64,000 bases of DNA from Maratus speciosus (lineage: Eukaryota; Arthropoda; Arachnida; Araneae; Salticidae), in NCBI GenBank assembly GCA_963932465.1, contig CAWVRF010001077.1, positions 372,001 to 436,000 on the forward strand, written 5' to 3'. A model generated the notes under the pieces. That model made no database searches. It had not been told where the DNA came from and saw only the letters and a program-made list of their open reading frames with translations. Positions 43,580 to 54,032 of the stretch are shown here, piece after piece. Each line of letters starts with the position of its first letter. Position 1 is the stretch's first letter. Both the position numbers and the translations under genes were made by a program.

Positions 43580-46563
43580 CACAGGGTGTTCCGTTAAAGG
43601 GGTCCAATATTAATAGGGGTAATAGAGGAGATCACATGGAGCATAAATCAGTATATAAAGCCTGGTCGGATCTCAATAGTTTTCAAGTTACAGCAAATAG
43701 AATGAAAATTCGGAAAATTGTAAAAGAACCCTCATTGCTAAACTGTCGATAATGCTACATAACAACGAAGCACATATTTAGAAAGAGCAGAAAAAAACCT
43801 ACAAAATGACATCAATTGTATTAAAATAGCAATATTTATTGACGAGTTACAAGCCCTGAAACAGTGAAAAAAGTACGAAATCCTATATACATCAAAATAG
43901 TTAATCGTTAATTCCAAAAAGACAACTCTAGCTACAACAAGGAAAATGTAGTAAAATTTGGTCCATTCCGAAAACTTTCGAAAAAGCTTACAATGAACCA
44001 TATCGGTTTAATTGTGTGAGAGAAATTAATCAGTTTCTTAGTTACAACTCCGCTTTCTTTGACACTAGCAAAGGTTAAACTCCGCCCATCACGATTGGAA
44101 ACACCGCCTTTTTAATTACTCTCAACTATACATTTTCGATCATGCTTCTTCTGAGATGCAACATTTTTAATTATTCAAGAGTTGAATGAACCAAAATAAC
44201 TTTACAATAATAGTCTACATTTTAAAGTGGTCTTTTATTGATATAAAGCTTAAGTTAAATTCTTTAAAATTAAACTGGTGGTGAAAATTCGGAAATAATT
44301 AAAAATATTGCGATTTGTAACTATGCAGGAAGTTTTAGTACATGTTTTACATGGACAATTATTGTATGTATATGTGCATCATAATTTATGATAGGAAATA
44401 ATAATAACAAATAGCATAATAATTTTATTAATTATAAATTTAAAAAAGACACTAAATTTTAAATTAATTCATACAAACTTTGTAATTTACAATTTGAGTA
44501 CACCACAGTCTGTGACTTACAAAATACTGTGCCAAAAAGTGTTGAAAATAAAAGAAAAATGACAAATAAAGAATTACATTCCACGTACTTTATGACATAT
44601 GTGAAGCATAGTCTTCTGGCCTGCGCTGCACAGTTCAATGTCGGAAGGCAGACGAACGGACATTATTATAATAGGTGTTCGAAGTTGCGCCCATTAACAG
44701 AATCGCACAGCCGACAGCGACGTCGTAAAGATTGACGAACACGCCGAAAAACTCCGACGGGGTTGGGAATGTCTCCTGCAGCGACAACGATTCGTGCTAG
44801 TAAATCCTCCGGTGTATCCACAGGCGTTTCATACACCAGCGATTTAAGGTGTCCCCAAACAAAAAAGTCTAACGGATTGAGGTCTGGAGAGCGTGCAGGC
44901 CATGCAACAGGTCCACTGCGTCCAATCCATTTCCCAAGATATGTTGAATTGATGTGATAGCGAACACCTATGAAAAAATGTGCCGGTGCGCCATCGTGCA
45001 TAAACCACATATTGTGGCGCAATGTTGCTGGCACATTTTGCAGTAACTGCGGTAAGATATCCCGTAGGAAAACCAAGTACGTACTGCCATTGAGTACATC
45101 TGGGAGTAAATATGGTCCTATGAGATAATCGCCGAGGACACCTGCCCATATGTTCACACTGAACTTTTGTTGTGCGTTCGACGGGAAAACAGTGTGCGGA
45201 TTTGTATATGACCATGTGTGCATATTGTGCGTGTTTACCACGCCCTCTCTCGTAAATGTTGCTTCATCAGTAAATAAAATATTTTCCAGAAATTGTGGAT
45301 TATTTTCTGTTACATTAAGCAACCAGCGTACGAATTCTGTCCGCTGAGCACAATCTGTTACTGATAACAGTTGTATCCGCTGCACATGAAAGGGGTGCAT
45401 GTTTTCTGCACGCAGAACACGCCACACACTTTGGTGAGAAACACCGACTTCAGACGCAGCAGCTCGTGTACTCGTGGAGGGGTTATCTTTAAAAATATTC
45501 AGTACATCTTCTTCCATTGCAGGTGTTCGTACATGTCGAGGTTTCCCTGCATCAATGCTTGCTGTATTAAACGATCCAGTCTCCCGTAATCGTCTATCGA
45601 TTTTTATGAAGAGTTTCGAACTTGTGCAAAGTCTCCTTGGAAATTGCTCACGGTACATGCGCTGTGCTAGACATGCATTTCCATGAGCTTGCCCGTACAT
45701 CAGATGCATGTCCGCATATTCTTCGTTAGAGTATTCCGGCATAATTATTATACATCAACTTACTACAATCCCACTTACAACAGCCTCCCTTTAACATAAC
45801 GCCCACTGATGACTGCTGTTTTATTACACTTTTCTTCCTATACACATAGAAAATTTGCATAAAAAGTACTTCTTCTTCATCATCCTGAAAGTTCATGGAG
45901 GAAACGCAGCAGCCACGGAGTTTGCTTTAAGACAAGGCGAGAGCTGCACAATATGTCATTCACTTGACCAGACTGAATAATGAAAGGGTATTGATAGAGG
46001 TTGATCAGAAATGTATAATTAAAAGATATTAAAACGGGGTGTTTACAATCGTCATGGGCGGAGTTTCGCCCTTTCCGAGCGTGCAACAGTACAGAGTTGT
46101 AACTAGGGAACTGCTTGATTTCTCCCATACAATTAAACTGATATGGTTTATTGTCAGCTTCTTCGAAAGCTTTCGGAATGGACCAAATTTTATAACATTT
46201 TCCTTGATGTAGGTAGAGTTGCATTTTTGGAATTAACGATTAACTATTTTGCTAAATATTTGATTTTGTATTTTTTCACTGTTTCAGAGCTTGTAACTCG
46301 CCATTAATTCTCAATATTCTAAAACGACTTATGTCATTTCGTAGGATTTTTTCTGCTCTTTCTAAATATGTGCTTCGTTTTTATGTAGCATTATCGATAG
46401 TTTAGCAATGAGGGTTTTTTTACAAATTTCCGATTTTTCATTCTATTTGCTGTAACTTGAAAATTATTGAGATCCGGCCAGGCATTATATACTGATTTAT
46501 GCTCCGTGTGATCTCCTCTATTACCCCTATTGATATTGGACCCCTTTAACGGAACACCCTGTA
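43580..46563 (-). mobile_element. DD41D Tc1/mariner transposon, apparently complete
   Basis: A 2,984-bp element with TA at 43578-43579 and 46564-46565. The inverted ends start CACAGGGTGTTCCGTTAAAGG and TACAGGGTGTTCCGTTAAAGG and stay alignable for about 540 bp on each side (to about 44130 and 46020), with scattered substitutions. Arms of this length are unusual for Tc1/mariner, whose repeats are often tens of bases. One intact transposase gene lies inside on the minus strand. It is nested in MITE B. Confidence 0.85.
44666..45742 (-). CDS. Tc1/mariner-type transposase, DD41D, DUF4817 start
   Basis: A 358-codon uninterrupted frame. Residues ~3-60 match the DUF4817-type helix-turn-helix start (YSNEEYADMHLMYGQAHGN, LRETGSF). 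Residues ~85-112 form a second HTH (STRAAASEVGVSHQSVWRVL). The catalytic triad appears to be D159 in LFTDEATF, D250 in FMHDGAPAHF and D292 in SPDLNPLDFFVWG, with 41 residues between the last two. That is the DD41D signature reported for rosa-type mariners. The enzyme would bind the element's own ends, cut at TA and act in the nucleus. No stop or frameshift is present; the length suits the family. Whether it is expressed or active is not visible. Smaller frames on both strands inside it are shadows. Confidence 0.85.
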   Translation of the reverse strand: MPEYSNEEYADMHLMYGQAHGNACLAQRMYREQFPRRLCTSSKLFIKIDRRLRETGSFNTASIDAGKPRHVRTPAMEEDVLNIFKDNPSTSTRAAASEVGVSHQSVWRVLRAENMHPFHVQRIQLLSVTDCAQRTEFVRWLLNVTENNPQFLENILFTDEATFTREGVVNTHNMHTWSYTNPHTVFPSNAQQKFSVNIWAGVLGDYLIGPYLLPDVLNGSTYLVFLRDILPQLLQNVPATLRHNMWFMHDGAPAHFFIGVRYHINSTYLGKWIGRSGPVAWPARSPDLNPLDFFVWGHLKSLVYETPVDTPEDLLARIVVAAGDIPNPVGVFRRVRQSLRRRCRLCDSVNGRNFEHLL

Positions 46564-47398
46564 TATACAAAGCTGTGCACTAACGCGTTACACAGAGAGT
46601 GCTTAAATTTCCTACTATTATTCCCACCGACAGCAGCAGATGGGTACCTTGAACTTTTTAGCTGGATGTGATCAACTACGTATTCACATTAGGAATATTT
46701 GTATAAATGTAATACAAAATATATTTTACGATGTGAAACATAGAATATTTTCGAAAAATAAGTGATCGTAAATATATTTTTGTTTGACTACTTTTAATAA
46801 ATTTCGATTGGTCAGTATTTGTTGCGGCAATTAAATTTAAGACGTAAGTATATTGATCAAAACATGATTGATTGTATAATAGTATCTATATTATAAAGCA
46901 AAATAATGTCCGTGAGTAAAGCTGACATCTCATCGACAGTGTCAACAAACTAAGAAATCATTTTTTTTTTCTTTTTTCAAATTTATTGTCTTCTAAATAT
47001 AAATCTGCAAATATGTATGTATTCGAAAACTGAGCAAGAACCTTTAAATTTTTGTGCTACAAAACTTTAAGAGGAGAGATCGAACCATTTCAAGGTTAAC
47101 CATAAGTATAATTTTGTCGATACTGACAGTCGAGTTCATACTTAAAAAGCTGAAAATCTTTGGGGTAGAGCAAGATAGGATATCATTTAGAATCTTATTT
47201 AGCAGAGTTTATGTGAAGAGAGACAGATGAGGATCCATTTGCACTGATTATAAGTAATATTAAAAAAATCATGATCTTCAATAACAAGAGTTACTGTTTC
47301 GTACTTTCATTGCGTAATACATCCTTTACAGTTTATGTTATGTTTTATTTATATATTTCTGTTAATATATTTTAGGTATTTTTAAATATGTTTTCTAA

Positions 47399-47609
47399 CC
47401 CTTTCAGGGGCAAAGCACTTCTAAGCATAAAATGCTGAAATCATTGAATGACACTGGAATTTAAAAACAAAGTTATTCGAAAATAATTAAAAGCTTTTCT
47501 TAGCGTGCATGATAAAAGGAAATTTTTCATTCCAAAATTCTGGTGCCAATGTTGCATTCGAGAATTAAAATTAACTGGTCCAAAAAATGAACCACCGCCC
47601 TTGAAAGGG
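47399..47609 (-). mobile_element. TTAA MITE family F, copy 3
   Basis: CTAA at 47395-47398 and TTAA at 47610-47613. Ends CCCTTTCAGGGGCAAAGC and, inverted, CCCTTTCAAGGGCGGTGG. Inside, ACACTGGAATTT and AATTCTGGTGCC. Confidence 0.7.
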
Positions 47610-48447
47610 TTAACTCATTAAAGCTGGTTGGCAAAAAAACTTGTAATGTACATAAATCGAACAAAACTTTTTAATTTGAATACCAGCATAAAATGCTGAA
47701 ATCATTGAATGACACCGGAATTTAAAAACAAAGTTATTCGAAAATAATTAAAAGCTTTTCTTAGCGTGCATGATAAAAGGAAATTTTTTCTTCCAAAATT
47801 CTGGTGCCAATGTTGCATTCGAGAATTAAAATTAACTGGTCCAAAAAATGAACCACCGCCCTTGAAAGGGTGGTGGCAATTAAATTTAAGACGTAAGTAT
47901 ATTGATCAAAACATGATTAATTGTGTAATAGTATCTATATTATAAAGGAAAATAATGTCCGTGAGTAAAGCTGACATCTCATCGACAGTGTCAACAAACT
48001 AAGAAATCATTTTTTTTAATTTTTTGCAAATTTATTGTCTTCTAAATATAAATCTGCAAATATGTATCTATTCGAAAACTGAGAAAGAAGCTTTAAATTT
48101 TTGCGCTACAAAACTTTAAGAGGAGAGATCGAACCATTTCAAGGTTAACCATAAGTATAATTTTGTCGATACTGACAGTCGAGTTCATACTTAAAAAACT
48201 GAAAATCTTTGGGGTAGAGCAAGATAGGATATCATTTAGAATCTTATTTAGCAGAGTTTTTGTGAAGAGAGACAGCTGAGGATCCATTTGCACTGATTTT
48301 AAGTAATATAAAAAAAATCATGATCTTCAATAACAAGAGTTACTGTTTCGTACTTTCATTGCGTAATACATCCTTTACAGTTTATGTTATGTTTTATTTA
48401 TATATTTCTGTTAATATATTTTAGGTATTTTTAAATATGTTTTCTAA

Positions 48448-48658
48448 CCCTTTCAGGGGCAAAGCACTTCTAAGCATAAAGTGCTGAAATCATTGAATGA
48501 CACCGGAATTTAAAAACAAAGTTATTCGAAAATAATTAAAAGCTTTTCTTAGCGTGCATGATAAAAAGAAATTTTTCATTCCAAAATTCTGGTGCCAATG
48601 TTGAATTCGGGAATTAAAATTAACTGGTCCAAAAAATGAACCACCGCACTTGAAAGGG
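48448..48658 (-). mobile_element. TTAA MITE family F, copy 4
   Basis: The duplicate of the previous F within the tandem duplication; CTAA at 48444-48447, TTAA at 48659-48662. Shares its right TTAA with G copy 2. Confidence 0.7.
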
Positions 48659-48662
48659 TTAA

Positions 48663-48858
48663 CTCATTAAAGCCGGTTGGCAAGAAAACTTGTAATGTAC
48701 ATAAATCGAACAAAACTTTTTAATTTGAATACCGGTCTTTTAGTATGGAAATTTTAACATTATCTAATCTCAAAGATTGAGCAATTAAATTGTTCAAAAT
48801 TAAAATGTAGAAAAAACTGGTTTCGAAGAATTAAAAGAAGAGTAAAAGAGACTCGTCC
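48663..48858. mobile_element. TTAA MITE family G, copy 2
   Basis: Between the TTAAs at 48659-48662 and 48859-48862, both shared with neighbours. Starts CTCATTAAAGCCGGTTGGC and ends GAGACTCGTCC. Matches 41542-41744. Confidence 0.7.
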
Positions 48859-48862
48859 TTAA

Positions 48863-49067
48863 TCCTTTGAGGGGCAAGCAATTACGTTTGTGAAATGCTG
48901 AATTCTCACCGGAATCTTTGAAAAATTCTATTTCAAAATAAGTAAAAGCAATATTACAGCTTTTTCCCACCAAAGTTAGAAAAGTAAAATTTAATAAAAT
49001 TTTTCTGGTGTAAAACTTCATTAAACGTAGATAGTATATAATATATACCGGTGCCCCTCAAAGAGTT
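48863..49067 (-). mobile_element. TTAA MITE family E, copy 3
   Basis: TTAA at 48859-48862 and 49068-49071. Ends TCCTTTGAGGGGCAAGC and, inverted, CTCTTTGAGGGGCACCGG. The arm CTCACCGGAATCTTTG is inside. Completes an F-G-E row with no spacers. Confidence 0.75.
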
Positions 49068-49071
49068 TTAA

Positions 49072-49922
49072 TAGATAAAGATATTATAATACAGTTTTGA
49101 AATATTGGGTACATAAAATTAGGATACCTTTACGTTACCGTGGCGGATATTGGAATGCATTTATTAAATATATTATAGCAATCTTGGTTTTAACAAATTT
49201 CATGCATTTTAGAGAATGCTGCACAATTAATTTCGTGTATCGTGTGATTTTTATTATTTTTCTTTCTTTTTGTTTAATGGGGGCGTTGCCCGCATACAAC
49301 AGTTTGTGACTGAGGTTTTAAGGAATTTCATAAATTTTAGGGACTGCTGCACAAGACATTTTAATCATCCAGTGCCGTTTATTTCAGTTTAATAGGAGCG
49401 TAGCCCTCACACATGAGTTGATTATTGGGGTTTAAAGAATTTCATACATTTTTAGAGACTGCTACAATAGGATTTGGCGAGAAAAATTGGTTGACGAGAT
49501 TTTCGCGATAGGAAGTGCCCGGCTAAGAGAAAAAGTAGCGTGCTTCTGTAGTACTGAAATCTTTGGCAATTTCTTCGGCTATTAACTCCTGGAATGTGGC
49601 TAATATAAAAATATAGCTTTTAATAAATTTCAATACTTTATTTGCTGACATAATCGAGATAATCTTTTTTTTTTTTTTAAACGCTTTTTGTTGTTGTTAA
49701 TGGGTGATGTGAAAAAAAAAAAAAAAAAACTAACAGAATTTTCAATTAAAAGTGATTTTCAACCTATATTCTGCACATTTGGCATTATTTTCTGAAACTA
49801 ATGAACCCCGGGTTTCATAATAAAGTACAGATAAAAACAAATTGCAAATAAAAATCTAGAACATTTATGGAGCTATCTAATATTTCACATTCACATGCGA
49901 TGTTAAAAATCTTTTACATAAG
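49072..49922. other. AT-rich spacer, no gene seen
   Basis: ATTTCAT-CATTTTTAGAGA(C)TGCT recurs around 49198, 49326 and 49440, a loose ~120-bp repetition. A poly-A run lies near 49713-49731. No gene is supported. Confidence 0.45.
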
Positions 49923-49923
49923 C

Positions 49924-50371
49924 CGCTGCCATCGAAATACTCAAGGTAGAGGACACAAGTTGTGACGTCATCACTAATCGTCCGACTTCTCACTAGTGTT
50001 GGAATTCACACCGGAAAATTTTGAATAGCAGTTTTGTTTTATTTGTGACATATCTATCATCTTATAAAACAATAATAATTGTTTAAACTTACTGGTGAGA
50101 ATTCGTAATCCCTAAATAAAAATTTTGCCAGATGCTGAATGCTACAGTGTTGCCGTATCTGGCTGATTTTTTATTGGGGAATTTCAAATTCTCACCAGTA
50201 AGTTTAAATAGTTAATATTGTTTTATAAGATGTGAGATATTCCACAAATAAAATAAAATAAAACTGCTGTTCAAAATTTTCCGATGTGAATTCGAACACT
50301 AGTGAGAAGTCGGCCGATTAGTGATGACGTCACAATTCGTGTTCTCTGGCCTTGAGTATTTCGATGGCAGC
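49924..50371. mobile_element. palindromic MITE family M, copy 1
   Basis: 448 bp. The left arm starts GCTGCCATCGAAATACTCAAG and the right arm ends with its complement. Both arms carry TGACGTCA (49963-49970 and 50325-50332), CTTCTCACTAGTG and ACACCGGAAAATTTTGAATAG. The inner ends read CTTACTGGTGAGAATT. ATAAGC on each side may be part of a duplication. A second copy ends near 63490. Confidence 0.7.
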
Positions 50372-50534
50372 GTATAAGCTGGTCTTGAAGCGCGTGGGAT
50401 AATCTTGTTCTTCTTACAAGTACCCTCAATCAATAAACGTTTTCACTTATAGTGTTGAGCTGATTCAGATATCAACCAGATGCTATAATCAATAAGGTTA
50501 GCTTGGTGAATTAGATTCACTAGATAGCTTAGAG

Positions 50535-50609
50535 GTCCGGGATAGCTTAGAGGGTAGAGCATTGGCTGTTTCAGCCAAGAGATCCCTGGCTCGAATCCTG
50601 GTCCGGACA
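50535..50609 (+). tRNA. tRNA-like gene, possibly tRNA-Lys(TTT) or a pseudogene
   Basis: A 7-bp acceptor stem (GTCCGGG / TCCGGAC with one G-U), a D arm GCT...AGC, a 5-bp anticodon stem TTGGC/GCCAA and a T arm around CTCGAAT with one mismatch. An A-box-like TAGCTTAGAGGG and B-box-like GGCTCGAATCC are present, and a T5 Pol III terminator follows at 50610. By position the anticodon is TTT, but base 33 is G instead of U and there is an extra base before the D stem, so a degenerate or tRNA-derived copy is likely. Part of the A-box (GATAGCTTAGAGG) is duplicated 18 bp upstream. Confidence 0.5.
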
Positions 50610-50614
50610 TTTTT

Positions 50615-51590
50615 CGTCCAGTTGCAAATTTACACCTCATACAATAATCTTGTGTTTAAATTTCTTTAATATCCATGCAATTGATCACAGAGTATATGGT
50701 TTTGAAATACTAGGTAAATAATAGGTAAAAACATTCCATACGCTATATACCTTGCCTTTTTTATCGCAAAATTCTACGATTAATAAAAGCGAAAATTATT
50801 ACTAAAAATATTTGTTCTACAAAGGTTTCTATATACTTTATTACGCAATAAAATTAACAAAATTCTAGTAAAAATACAATTAAGTTTTATCTAAAAAAAA
50901 ATTAATGTATGATTGCACAGATTAACATGACCTAAAAAAGTAGTATCAACAACAAAATGTGTTTCAAAAAGAGCATTTTATTAGAAATAGATAAAAGCAA
51001 CAGCATTGCAACAAAAGCGAAGAAAATTTATGGAGACATTTATTTAGCTACATTGACTTGGTACACGATTTTTACATTCTCATGGGATGCTGGAAAACAT
51101 TCTTTTATATTCAGGTTTCTAAACATGTAAGAGAAATTTTACTGTTCATATTCTAATTCATATTAAACGATAGCAGATAAAGGGAAAAATTCCGAAAGTT
51201 GTAAATAGCGCTCTCTTGCGAATATTTATCTTTTTACATGCTCAGAAAGAAAAAGTTGAAACCAGAAAAATCATCAAATGATATTGTTATTTCATATAAC
51301 TTAATTTAAAATTTATCGTTAATATCTAACAGACTCATCAAATTAAAACTACAATTGTAGTATCATTGCAATAAATACCCTTTTAAACCACACGTAAATC
51401 TGAGTCAATGATTACGAAAGGTAAGTTACATATCTAAAACTTTAATATAAACTAAACATTATCACTCGATTTCATTCTCGTCAGAATAATTATCTGATAT
51501 CAGTTGCGCCTACGCGCAACATAGAATAAATATATAAAGGCAATAAACCACACTCAAAACTATATTGCTATTTGCCAAATCTCTGGAGCA
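50615..51590. other. AT-rich spacer; possible Pao 3' end
   Basis: No gene is supported. The right part would include the 3' LTR of the minus-strand Pao element if one survives, but I could not identify LTR limits. Confidence 0.4.
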
Positions 51591-52124
51591 TTTTGGTCAC
51601 ATGGCCAAATCGGGTTCTATAACTCGTTGTTTAGTTTCAGTCAACAAGTCTGAATAATCTGTTCCAATCAGAGCACCTTGATTACTGCTATGTAGCTGAA
51701 AAGGAGAAAGATAAAAATCAGTAAGAGCTAATTCTAATGGAAAAACTCGTTGTATGTGTGTGATAACCACACCATGTTCAGTTTATAATTTTACAGTCCT
51801 AATTTTGCCATCCTTTCAAGGAATTAGTTCTACAATTTTTACAAATGGCCAATTGAGACTTTTTTTTACATCGTCCTCGATCAGCACAAGTTCACGTAGC
51901 TTCAAGTCGGGGAACTGGGGAATATCAGGACGCCTTTGGATAAGTTGACCGAGATATTCTGTTCCACAGCGTATTCTCAATTGTTCCATGAGACAATGTT
52001 CCATGCTCCTCAATTGTTCCATGCTTAACTCTGTATCGCAGTCTTTTTCGAAACTTTTTTGCATCATCTTCATCAATGTCCGTGACACTAGAATTAGAGT
52101 TTTGCACTAAAAACATGTTAGGTG
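51590..52124 (-). pseudogene. Pao C-terminal tail (DUF5641-like)
   Basis: Minus-strand frames give LTPNMFLVQNS, DIDEDDAKKFRKRLRYR, RCGTEYLGQLIQRRPD, LVLIEDDVKKSLNWPFVKIV, then GVVITHIQRVFPLEL. These match the conserved tail after Pao integrase. There are frameshifts near 52010 and 51830. The codons for PLTP were split by MITE F at its TTAA. Confidence 0.7.
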
Positions 52125-52128
52125 TTAA

Positions 52129-52339
52129 CCCTTTCAAGGGCGGTGGCTAGAGGGTCTAGGCACATAATTTTAATTCCAAAACTGATTACTGGCACCAAGA
52201 ATATTTTAATAAAATGTTGCTTTTGTAATTAAAGTGCAAAATAGCGTTTTGTTATTTAGTAAGAAATTCGTTTGAATATTCTGGTGGCAGTCAATTATTT
52301 CATCATTTTACGAACAGAATTCTTCTGCCCCTGAAAGGG
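52129..52339. mobile_element. TTAA MITE family F, copy 5, in Pao integrase
   Basis: 211 bp with TTAA at 52125-52128 and 52340-52343. Inverted ends CCCTTTCAAGGGCGGTGG and CCCTTTCAGGGGCAGAAG. The two Pao flanks join across a single TTAA to give the expected coding phrase around LTPNMF (apart from a 1-base shift a few codons away), which proves insertion and TTAA duplication. Confidence 0.85.
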
Positions 52340-52343
52340 TTAA

Positions 52344-53560
52344 TGGAAAATAAATCCTCTGGATTTTCGAATTGATATGTGAGTGGACGATAGTTTATAA
52401 TAGATTCACAATCGCGCAAAATTGTTTGTAATTTCTCGAACGCCACGAAAGCTTTACCGAGTGTTCGTCGGAGAAGCTCTTTGACCACACGGATCAGCCT
52501 TTCCCACAACCCAAGCCACCAGGGGCTGAGGGAGGATTGAACTTCCAAACGATTCGTTTCACGTCGGAAAAACGAGTCAATTTTTCCCAATCAGTCTTTG
52601 ACAGATCATTGTTGGCACCTTTGAAATTGGTACCATTATCAGAATAGATTATTCTAGGTTTTCCCGGTCTTGCGATGAAATGTCGCAAAGACAGCAAAAA
52701 TGCCTCAGTTGACAGAGAGGATACAAGCTGTAAATCCACAACTCTATGGACTGCACAAGTATAGAGCACACTCCAGTTTTTCTGCATTTTTAACAAATAA
52801 ATGTCCAGCTAAATCAACGCCAACAATTTCAAAAACGCAAGAAACTTTAATGCGATCAAAGGGTAGTGGCGCTGGATCTGATTCACGTGATTTAACTTTA
52901 TAGCGCTGGCATGGAATACATTTATTTACAATTTTTCGGACAGATTTTCTACCTCTTTGAATCCAATATTTTTCTCTCAAGATACTTAAAAGAATGCGAG
53001 TTCCAGCATTACAATTCGCTATATGGATATGTTCTATCAGTCTAATCTTGAAAATACAGTCATCGGGTAAAAGAATGGGCGATAATAAATATGTTGTATC
53101 AATATGCTCTGTAATTCTTGTCTTTATTCTAATTATACCGTCTTCATCTTTAAAACAGATTAAGTTAAGTATAGAATCCACATCTGGAAAAAACTCACTT
53201 AGTACAATTGAAATTAAAGTTTTATCAGCATATTCTAATTCCTTAACTGATAATTTACTATTCTTCCTAGCACTGTATCGCGATTTCATATTATGTATAA
53301 ATCTTAATACCCAAGCAACTAGTCTGACAATAGATTGAAATTTTGAAAATTTCCTAGCGTGTACCAAGGAATATTTTTGACTGTTGTATTTACATAACGC
53401 AATTTCACTTTTCTCCTTTCACTAGTGATCTCAGGAGTTTCACTATCAAGAGTCCGGGGCCATTTTCCCCTTTCTTCAATGAACCATTTCATCCCTTCCC
53501 ACCACCGAGATTCTAGCAATTGCTGGGGAGAACACCCACGAGAAATCAAATCTGCAGAAT
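52344..53560 (-). pseudogene. Pao integrase (zinc finger and core)
   Basis: The zinc-binding part shows HIHIANCNAGTRILLSILRE, YWIQRGRKSVRKIVNKC and CIPCQRYK (HHCC type, with the second H position changed). The core shows GVDLAGHLF, PRIIYSDNGTNFKGA, ERLIRVVKELLRRTLGK, DCESIINYRPLTYQFENPED. D of GVD and D of SDN are catalytic positions. The frame shifts near 52760 and 52560. The last segment ends at the TTAA of MITE F. Confidence 0.75.
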
Positions 53561-54032
53561 TCATTTTTCCTGGCACATGGCGCCATTCGTTAATGGTGAA
53601 AAGACTTTTTATTTCTTTTACACTGTTCGAAACAAAAACGGACCATTCACCATATTCACTTATCTAATACAGCCCAAACATGGAGTATATCCAAAAAATT
53701 GTTTTCATGTTCTGGACACAAAGTGCTTGTTGCACTGAATGTGCCAACCTAGCTCCGATGTTACGCGCGATTAACTCCAATCGGGGAATTGACGCTTACT
53801 TTATAGGAGCAACCTAGCTTTTGCACTAATTAATTGGATTTTTACAGCTTCTGGGGTTTTAGTTCGAAAAAATATGCAACTTTGCATGCATCTCGAGACT
53901 CATTTATTTCAACATATCGAGGAATTTGAACGTTCTCTAATATATTTATTTCACTGAACCATTTTTAAAAAGGTCTGAATTTCCTCTGGTAATAGAGAAT
54001 CCCAACCTAAACCAGTTTCCAAGTTTGTTATA
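53560..54032 (-). pseudogene. Pao connection and RNase H region
   Basis: Immediately after the TA element the reading continues TNLETGLGWDSLLPEEIQ, NVQIPRYVEI, then ASIPRLELIARNIGARLA, MKTIFWIYSMFGLY, GEWSVFVSNSVKEI and EWRHVPGKMNSADLISRG. The order RLEL / F-W-x-D-S / W-F-V-N / VPG-x-NPAD is the Pao RNase H signature; the S-D pair is altered to Y-S. There are two in-frame stops and frameshifts. Confidence 0.7.

Larger units (their letters stand above)
42662..46586 (+). mobile_element. TTAA MITE B, copy 4, with three nested elements
   Basis: Begins after TTAA at 42658-42661 with CCCATAAATGCGCGATTTT. Element C (itself hosting D) replaces its GCTTTATTTAAA site at 43027. The DD41D transposon replaces its TTTGCATA|TACAAAG site at 43578. 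The end, AAAGCTGTGCACTAACGCG, is followed by a degenerate TTAC. Removing the insertions gives a normal ~515-bp B. Confidence 0.7.
46826..48738 (+). repeat. 1,049-bp direct tandem duplication
   Basis: Bases 46826-47692 recur at 47875-48738 (offset 1,049) with few differences. The shared content is an unclassified stretch (GGCAATTAAATTTAAGACG... to 47394), MITE F and the start of MITE G. In unit 1, G is cut at AATACCAGCATAAAATGCTG and joined to a second partial F (47690-47872), whose end CCCTTGAAAGGGT then joins unit 2. Confidence 0.75.

Noticed and set aside
44763..45686. Several open frames on the plus strand and in another minus frame
   Set aside because: They overlap the intact transposase gene in other frames and show no independent domain.
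45880..46224. 114-codon minus-strand frame upstream of the transposase
   Set aside because: It lies in the long inverted repeat of the DD41D element; the equivalent arm on the other side is not open in a conserved way.
50443..50640. Minus-strand open frame with a PGFEPG...LYPLSYPG-like phrase
   Set aside because: It is the reverse complement of the tRNA-like sequence. This phrase is a familiar spurious translation of tRNA-type genes, not a protein.
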